DNA from: Bolinopsis microptera
Lineage: Eukaryota > Ctenophora > Tentaculata > Lobata > Bolinopsidae
DNA length: 64,000 nucleotides
Assembly: GCF_026151205.1 (NCBI RefSeq)
Contig: NC_087082.1
Coordinates: 3,128,001 to 3,192,000, forward strand
Direction of reading: 5' to 3'
Shown: positions 56,881 to 64,000 of the stretch, in pieces
Position numbering within the stretch: position 1 is the stretch's first letter
Layout of the letters: each line of letters opens with the position of its first letter
Notes under the pieces: generated by a model
The model's database searches: none
What the model was told of the DNA's origin: nothing
What the model saw: only the letters and a program-made list of their open reading frames with translations
Program-made: the position numbers and the translations under genes

Positions 56881-57775
56881 TCCCCTTGCGAAAAAGCTGC
56901 TTTTGATATGCATCACAAGAATCAAGTATCACTTTTTCTGCAAACGATCGGCGATGAGTCGGCGAGACCAAACTGCGAGGACGAAGAAATCATCACCATG
57001 GTTGTTCTGTGACGTCGGTGGGATAAACCTAAAATTTTGCCCCGAACAACGAGCTCCTGCCTTAGACCTCAGCCAGACATCCCTTCAACGAATCCTAAAG
57101 CGAGATACTTTCTAACCGGGGCCTATAGGGATCACAAAGAAACACCTACTTTTAGACCGTGAGTCCTGATTTTCCTGAAAGTCAAGATCTGGTGCGCCTT
57201 CCGTTTCTCGTGCGGAATACTAGGACTTACTTTTACGAACGGAATTTGTGTTTTCTGTCTAGCAAGTCAATTATCGGTATCCAATCAATAAAGATAAGGG
57301 TCGTAATCCTCCTCAGTTATGGTTGGTATAAGCTAATGAAACTAATTAATACAGCTAACGCAATTACTCTTGATCAGATTGGGTGACGAGATCACTGAAG
57401 AGTGCAGAGTTCCAATGATGGTGCTTCGGATCTCGTTTCCGATGATTTTGAAAATGGTCATATATCAGCCAAATTTTTGAACAATGAAACTATGAAACTT
57501 GGGGAAAGGGATTTTAAATATCAGCCAAATGTTGCTGCAAAAAATTTGGGTTCTTTGCTTAAAGCGTTCTATTTTATGAAGGACAATAGGAAAGCGGAGT
57601 GTCACGCACGCCACTGTAATTGGGCGTGTGGCTTACGAATTTCAGAAATCTAAGTTTGACCCATAATCTATAATCTCTGAAATTTTTGTGCAAATAGAGA
57701 GACGAATTACTCGTGAGTTTATTCAAGAGGTTGGGCTTTGTGGGTAGTCAATTTTGGGCCAACTGTATTATGAAG
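56881..57775 (+). pseudogene. Mariner-like transposase element, right half-palindrome
   Basis: Mirror of 56,014-56,880. Here the helix-turn-helix is clearest: APALDLSQTSLQRILKRD at about 57,050-57,110. It is followed by KVKIWCAFRFS..GILG near 57,185 (DDE domain block) and a C-terminal tail near 57,560-57,650. The terminal repeat near 57,745-57,765 is damaged (TTTTGGGCCAACTGTATTATG). The N-terminal part of the transposase is absent in both halves. Confidence 0.72.
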
Positions 57776-60755
57776 ATATTTTGTGTCAAATTGTAGGCTG
57801 TTTAATCTTCTTACACACCAAAGGTTGTGTGTGGTTTTTAATTAATTTATTATTGGTTTAAAAGAGTTGTATATTGAGATGTTTATTTCAGTAGTATTTA
57901 GACCAATTAAATAATGTACTCGTCACATATATGTGGTTTTAGAATTATATAATGACATTGAACGAAACTTATTTATTTGCGAATTTAAAGGATTGCTAGT
58001 ATTTTATTTATTTGTTTCACTCTTTTGGGCACCCCGGGGGGGTTTAGGCAGTGCTCTTGTGACCTGAGTTTAGAGTTATATATATATATATTTTATATTT
58101 GATCCAATAGGGATTTTTGCATGACCCGCAGCATCGTTACTCTTGCCTCCATTTGTATCGTTTGTTTGACTTTGCCATTGAGACGTTTTAAATATTTGAT
58201 TTAAGAGGTTTTGTTGTATTTTTATAGGACTGGTTCACAGTGTGAAACAGATTCAGATTTATATATTTTTTAAGTGATCATTTAATGAATGATTAAAAGA
58301 CCAATTTTCCAGATGCCATAGTTACAAGCCTTTAGGTCCAAAAATTATAACCCATTTTGACTCACGTAAAAAACAAACTATAAATCAGTAGGCTTGTCAC
58401 TCTATTAATGCACCACACCGCTTCTCCACTGCACTAAAAGTTATACAATAAATTCTACAATCCTAATTTTGTATCGTGATGGAGACGGGTGTCCATACAA
58501 AATTTTACTAGGTTGCCGTGGTGTGGCCATAGCGAACAGCACGAACACCCCTTTGCCCGTCAACTAATATCTAATCTATTTAAAGAGTGAAAAACAATAC
58601 TGCAATGAATCTAGGATTCCTTTAAATATTAACATTGATTAATTTTAACTTGTTTACTCTGTATAATGGCATGGAAATTGATTTTTTGTTTTAAACTGAT
58701 TTTTGTTTAAACTGTGTTCAGCGGAGAAGTTGCTAGCTACCAAAATGTTGTTAATGTTGCAGTGTTTCCTTCGCAAAAGTGAGACAGTTCCTTTGTCAGC
58801 ATAGTTCCCACGTTGGCTCAATGTTTGCTGAGTATTTGCAACGTCGAATGGGTTGCATTGAGGTGGAACTTAGAAGAGCAAGGTCATTTGTAGTTGTAAA
58901 TAAGGTTGTTACATCTTAGGTCTAGCTGCATGGTGTTTTCCCACGTTCAGAATGTAAATAAAACTTTTCGTTTTCATTGAACACTTTTCGTTTCATGTAA
59001 GATAAACACCATGCATAGATATTAATTATAAGGTTATATAATAGTCTGTCACACTATTTATGTTATGTTTGAGCAGTCGTGCCCATGGGCTAAATCTAAA
59101 TACGGACCTCGTGGTGTTGATTAACATTTAATAGCGTGAGTCGAAAGTGAGTCTAACGTGGAGGTCTAAGTGAGTCTAAGTGATCCAAATGGAAATATTT
59201 ATGAAAAGACGGTATCAAAAACACAGATCAATGGACAAGGGAGGACCCACTGCAGGACATTCAATGTACATTCTAGTGGTAGTGCATGGCCCAAATGGTC
59301 AAAGGATGTCCAGGAAACTGTACGTAGCTGGTAAACTAGTTTGAATTCAGGACTAGGATTGATTGAGTTTGGGGTTTTTCTAGAGGTAAGATTTGATGGT
59401 GCCAGTATGTTCAGGCGGACATGGAAAATGATGCGAGGAATATTATTTTTTATAGGTTTATAAAAATCATATCTATGTAAAAATAGATCCAAAATAAACG
59501 TCCAAAGATTCACACGGACAGTCAGGGAACTTTCCAGTACAGGTTGCTTTTGACTACAGTTAATTAGCGCTTTGTAATTAATTGTATGCAAGGGGTTGGA
59601 TGCTGATTGACTAAGCTGGTTCAATGCCCCAGCTATTTAGGGGGAGCCACTAAATTCACGCAAAGGTGTTGCCCATTGCTGGGTTCAAGGTAAAAGCTTT
59701 TTGGTACGGCTCTTGATAATTGAGATGGGGGAGGAAGGTCGGAAAATTTAATAGAGCAGGACATATGATCATTGTTTTCATGTGGAGTTTAAGCTGATTT
59801 GAGCTTATACTTATAGTTATAGTGAATGAAATCTAGTGTCCACCAAAAACGAAACTACGGGGCCTAATTCTTGATTAGTACATATATATGGTTCCCTTAT
59901 TCTTTCTAAATTATCATAGTTCATTTAGAAACATTTCTAAAAATAAATTCATAACAAACCCTTTTAGAAATGATTTATCTCTTAAATCTTCTTAATTCAA
60001 CTTTAAAATTTAAAAACTGTTTTAGAGCTCTTGCCATCCGGCGCAGAGGGAAAAGCTCTGGAGATTTTTAAACCAATAGTTATCCTCTTTATACATCTGT
60101 TTCTCGGTCTGATATAATGCTATTCCATATAGATCCTGCTGAAAATCTGACAAACCGCTGTAAATAACCATGAAAGCTTTAAAAGATTACCACGTGCAAG
60201 CACTTCTGCCAGGGTTTTGTTTCATCGAAAATGTATTGTTTCTTGATTCTTGTTAGCACTGAGAAGTACCTGGTGGTCTTGGCCATTCAAGCAGAAGTTG
60301 AAACTGGTTTTTGTACATTTAATGTGTACATATTATTGACATTTTCTTTATTGTTTATTGTTCTATGCTGTGTGCATCACTATTATTGACATCTTCGTTG
60401 CTTGGTTATAATTTTGGTCTGCCAATTGCATCTCTTGATTCTAATTAAATGTATTTATTTGCAATTTCAATTATAATATTAAACTTATATTATTTTACTT
60501 ATACTCTTAATATTATATCGTATGACATTTTTTATATAATGCTTGTTGAGCTATGAATTGTTCACTTATTTCCGTGCTGTGTCACTTGATTCGATTGATA
60601 TATCATTTTCTTTCAATATAAAAGCTTATTCTGTACTTTCTACTTTAATGGTACTATCTCGTTCTCTTTCAATCTTTATCATGCGATTTGCCAACAAATA
60701 AATACATTTTTCATGGATGTATGTTCTTTAAGAATCAATTCAGCAGATCTGAATG
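57776..60755. other. Right arm, noncoding AT-rich part
   Basis: Inverse of 53,026-56,013 with many small differences. A 141-codon minus-strand frame at 59199-59624 has no recognisable content and is not kept open in the other arm. Confidence 0.6.
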
Positions 60756-62113
60756 AGAAGATCCTTGTGTCCAACAAGATTAAATATTGGCACTTCACGA
60801 GCATTTATGATAGTAATGAATTCAGGAACAAACATGAAAATCAGAGGTGATTTCAATGCCAATGTTCAACCAGCTCTTGATTTAGTGGAAACTGTTATTC
60901 CAAGATGACTCTCACATACCAATTGTCTTACGGCAATCTTTGTACGAAAGCAGGACACTACAATAGTCTTATGTCAGCATCTTCCTCTATTGTATTGAAA
61001 TTTGAGTATACTCCGGGTTATCCTCTTCAGCATTTCAAGATATCTTTTATTGTATCTGGTTGCCCGCATACTATGTTGAAAAAGTCAAAGAAACACCTAA
61101 TATCGATTGGAGAGGATACTAAATATGTTATATTGTTTTCTTGGACTTCATTTCGTGTCAATGACATTTTTGGGAACTATCTTACTTACCAACCAAATTA
61201 GTTTGTCCTGAATTTATTTCAGAAGATAAAATTGGGCATTATGCGTATTATTTGACTATGAACAGAGATTGGTCATTGTTCTGCCAGTTCCTATAAATGT
61301 AATGTATGTTTTGATGAATACAAAGGATCTCTTTGTATGCAATTTTTACCTTGTGATCACGTCTTCTGCAAAAGTTATGCATGAATAAGCTATTTTGAGG
61401 TATTGATCAAATATGGAGATGTAAACATCGTTGCTTTGCCCTAATGACAAATGTGATTCTTTAGCGTCCTACTCATGTTAAGGAAACTTGTTGAAAGTGA
61501 CTAGTAGAGAAATATGAACTATTTTTATTTGCAGAGGCCTCTTGAACAAATGTCAGATGTTTGTAAGATGTCCCAGGAAGGTTTGTAAAATTCTGTCTTG
61601 AAGGATGTTGACTGAATATGGACTCAGTGTCAACAGTTGGACTTTCATTTTTGTGTGTTGTGTGATAACAACTGGCATGGAGAGAGAACATTACCCGTGA
61701 GAAATTCGTAGGCTCAAAAATACATTGAAAGTGTATGATAAATGGAAGGCAGCCACTGAGGCCTGGGCAAGGGTAGCAATGATATAAAATGTACGGAAGA
61801 GCACGATTGTTTTAAGGTAGTTGCAGAATAGATTCCGCCGATGGTGAAAACAACAAACAAAACCATGTCCTTCTTGTAATACTCATTACTCTTAGGGATG
61901 GGCTGTAATAAAGATAAAGTGCTCTGTGTGCAGCAACTATATGTGCTGGCTCTGTGGACTGTGAATTCACCTAAAGATCCCTATTCTCATTTTCGACTGG
62001 TGGGACCTTGTGAAAACAGATTGTTGAGAATACAGACACTGGTTGTCGCGGCTGACGGATTTTCAAACGATGATAATATTGATAATGGAGGGCAATTTCT
62101 GAAAATGAGATGA
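60756..62113 (+). CDS. RNF14: RNF14-like RWD-RBR E3 ubiquitin ligase, right arm (frameshifted)
   Basis: Domains in order: IYDSNEFRN near 60,805 (like the IYDGDEFRK start of RNF14); RWD domain 60,905-61,200 with SIVLKFEYTPGYPLQ and VILFSWTSFRVNDIF; RING1 61,296-61,385, CNVCFDEYKGSLCMQFLPCD then HVFC; IBR around 61,560-61,680 with WHGE; RING2 61,860-62,010 with CNT, a damaged DGGCNK.KCS.C...CWLCG block, then SPKDPYSHF and GPCENRLL. This last piece matches the RNF14 ending NPYKHF...PCFNRLF. The C-terminal tail is acidic (DDNIDNG), as in RNF14. About 450 residues, the usual length, without introns. Single-base errors break the frame several times. Confidence 0.85.
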
Positions 62114-63065
62114 TGGACTGGATTGAATTGTGTTTATGACTGATCTTATTTCTCACCTCGGAAATCAGGGAATTTAAATAAGTCTTGAACCTTAGATTAA
62201 AGTATGATTTGCCATATTCAATAAATTTCTCCAACTATACTGGGAATACACGTTCTTTGTTGTTGGTTACTTATAGAAATAATTTGAACTGCCTTTAATT
62301 TTTAATCAGGACTTGTGGGCAGGTTACAGTTTTTACAAATTAGTTTTTTATGAAACTAATTATAAGAATTTTTTGTGAAGTGGGTATCTTCTCTAAATCC
62401 CATCTAGTGTGTATTAATGAATGGGGAAGTTAACACTTCTGATAGGGGGATATGGAACAATATAAGTTTCGGGATACCTTAAATATTATGACTATTCATT
62501 TTATGTGAAACGTTTAGATTAAAATAAGGTTTGTTAACGTGATCAGAATGAGGTCTACTGTAAATAACGGGAATGTAATCTGTTTGAATTCGTATAATAA
62601 TTTGTCGTTGTTTTTATGATTGTAGTTTTTGATGATTTATGAAGTTTTTTTACAATTGAAGTGTTTAATTTGCATTCGTCATACAAAAACTTTTAAACGT
62701 AAGTTTTACTGACCTCGTATTCCACTGCAACTGTAAGGATATATGAAAAATTTCAGTGATGACTAATTATTCTTTTCACATACTTTACGGCTTTCAATAG
62801 GTTATTATCTACCTTATATTATAATTGGGCCTGATATATAGTATAGGCAATTTCATAACAAATTGAAATTTATCCCGTTTCAATTCAATCAATATTAGGG
62901 TAGGCCTATCACATTAGGAGCCCTATCACATAGTTCAAATGCATCTCAAAAGTATAGATGTTATAGACAATCATATAGTACTGAATGTTAATTAATGTAA
63001 TGTTCTATAAACTTATTCAGAGGAATTACATTTCATCCAATCTAATTCCCAGGATAAAGATCGTT
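62114..63065. other. Presumed 3' untranslated and intergenic sequence, right arm
   Basis: AT-rich, no coding signal. An AATAAA at about 62,219 lies roughly 100 bases after the RNF14-like stop and is a candidate polyadenylation signal. Mirrors 50,720-51,670. Confidence 0.5.
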
Positions 63066-64000
63066 AAGATCTAAACAGACTTTTCAGCGCATGGGTAAAG
63101 AGAGAATTCGATGGACAAAGCTTAATACATCAACAGCAGTCAGAGTCAATTTGGCAGCTCTTCCACCCTCAATGAATCAGTCAAATACTACTCAACCTTC
63201 TGCAAGAGAATCGTGGATGCAAGATTCTGATTCATTAGGATTTTTCTGGGATCTATACTCTGATAAGGAAGAAGCTAAAAATAAAAAAGAGACAAACACT
63301 GAATATGACTATTCGGCACATGGCCTTCATGTGATAAAAAGTCGACTCTAAGAAAAAATTGGGAAAGTTTTCAAGTATAAGGAGAGCTCTTCCGATTGAT
63401 GACTCGAAAAAGCCAGCTCATAAAATGGCAAGCAGATTTTAAGAACAACAATATCAATGATACACTCCAGTGATTAAGCAAAAGGAAATTTCTCTCCATT
63501 TTAGATCACCTACTGAAAGGAAATTACTCACATCAAATCCGGAAAAGAGTCTCAGATCAAGATCAAAAAGTATCTCGGAAAATCTGCCTCTTCTCGAAAT
63601 GAGCTAGGGACCTCTCCGGAGATCGGGATCTAGCAGTACAGCAAAGAAAAAGCAGAGTTTCGCTCAATAAGTCCGGAAATTATAAAGTATAGATAAGATT
63701 CAGTTTCCAAAGTGAAAACAAAAGAAGCAGACAAAGATCTCGATCAAAGTCCGGAAAATAAAGTATAGAAAAGCTTCGCTCAGTGTCCAGATGTGATTTA
63801 ACTGAGAAGACAGACAAAGGCTGTAGATCAGAAAGTCCCAAGTTAGACAGAAAAGAGGATTCCCGGTATTGGTCATAAAGAAATAGATATGACTAAGGCA
63901 GTGAAAAAGAGGCTTAAGCAAGTACAACTGAGTCTTCGGGAAATTGTCAAATCATCGAGGAAAAACTAATTTACCATGATGACTTGAACAAGCTTTCAGC
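63066..64000 (+). CDS. RS-repeat protein, right palindrome arm (frameshifted, runs off window)
   Basis: 63091-63351 is open and reads KERIRWTKLNTSTAVRVNL, PPSMNQSNTTQPSARES, QDSDSLGFFWD and TEYDYSAHG. Further on, RS-type units spaced about 80 bases (near 63,655, 63,735 and 63,820) repeat S.RSKSPEN..YRK.S.S. It is the inverse of 49,500-50,720 with different breaks. The identity of the protein is unknown. Confidence 0.5.

Larger units (their letters stand above)
49790..64000. repeat. Giant inverted repeat centred near 56,880; arms at least 7.1 kb
   Basis: Matching inverse landmarks keep a constant coordinate sum near 113,785: 50,705/63,080, 51,350/62,460, 52,455/61,340, 52,885/60,900, 54,110/59,680, 55,370/58,410, 56,040/57,745 and 56,600/57,150. 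Both arms are continuous apart from small scattered indels and substitutions. The right arm runs off the window and the left arm ends where its mirror would leave the window, so the true length is larger. The most likely origin is a fold-back read. A biological palindrome is the alternative. Confidence 0.93.

Noticed and set aside
59199-59624. 141-codon minus-strand frame
   Set aside because: It is not kept open in the mirror arm and has no recognisable motif.
49790-64000. Biological palindrome with head-to-head duplicated genes (as on sex chromosomes)
   Set aside because: Such palindromes are kept nearly identical by gene conversion. Here the arms differ by dense random indels that break the same genes differently, and the centre cuts a transposase. 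Kept only as the alternative to an artefact.

Overview
This window comes from an animal nuclear genome. It is AT-rich and holds an intron-split Piezo mechanosensitive channel gene, several kinds of LINE, a tRNA-derived SINE, mariner-type DNA transposons and a long satellite array. Nothing prokaryotic or plasmid-like is present. An aquatic invertebrate is likely, but the phylum cannot be decided from the sequence.

Layout. 1-1013 is the 3' end of a LINE with a 53-base poly(A) tail, inserted into a satellite. 1014-17786 is a tandem satellite with a ~366-bp unit that is itself a diverged dimer (174 + 192 bp). It carries one truncated LINE insertion that was duplicated together with two satellite units (1,241-bp period). 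Between about 7,130 and 15,890 the same satellite is still recognisable, but the base sequence is badly degraded in a homopolymer-biased way that looks like uncorrected sequence. 18,450-27,803 (minus strand) carries ten exons encoding the C-terminal ~470 residues of a Piezo channel: anchor, outer helix, extracellular cap, inner helix and C-terminal domain, down to the stop codon. Splice sites and phases agree across all ten. The largest intron (21,847-27,674) is a transposon trap: nested inverted-repeat elements, a LINE, a SINE and a hairpin element. A probable further Piezo exon lies at 39,669-39,777. 28,790-33,960 and about 35,350-36,500 again look like poor-quality sequence and may hide the missing exons. 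40,270-42,560 is a second LINE copy.

Right third. From about 44 kb to the end, protein homology is strong but the reading frames are broken every few tens of bases. An apparently intronless ClpP protease gene (44,045-44,738, minus) is readable across all three frames. From about 49,790 to the window end the sequence is a giant inverted repeat centred near 56,880. Each arm contains half of a mariner transposase at the centre, then an RNF14-like RWD/RBR E3 ubiquitin ligase, then a gene with RS-type repeats. The two arms break the same genes at different places, and the centre falls inside a transposase. I therefore read the palindrome as a probable fold-back (missed-adapter) assembly artefact made of raw long-read sequence, not as a biological palindrome.

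The best biological leads are the Piezo gene with unusual intronic and 3'-UTR repeats (three ISRE-like boxes; clustered CACGTG palindromes), the satellite that amplifies a LINE fragment, and a MITE that shares its ends with the mariner element. I found no convincing new multigene system.
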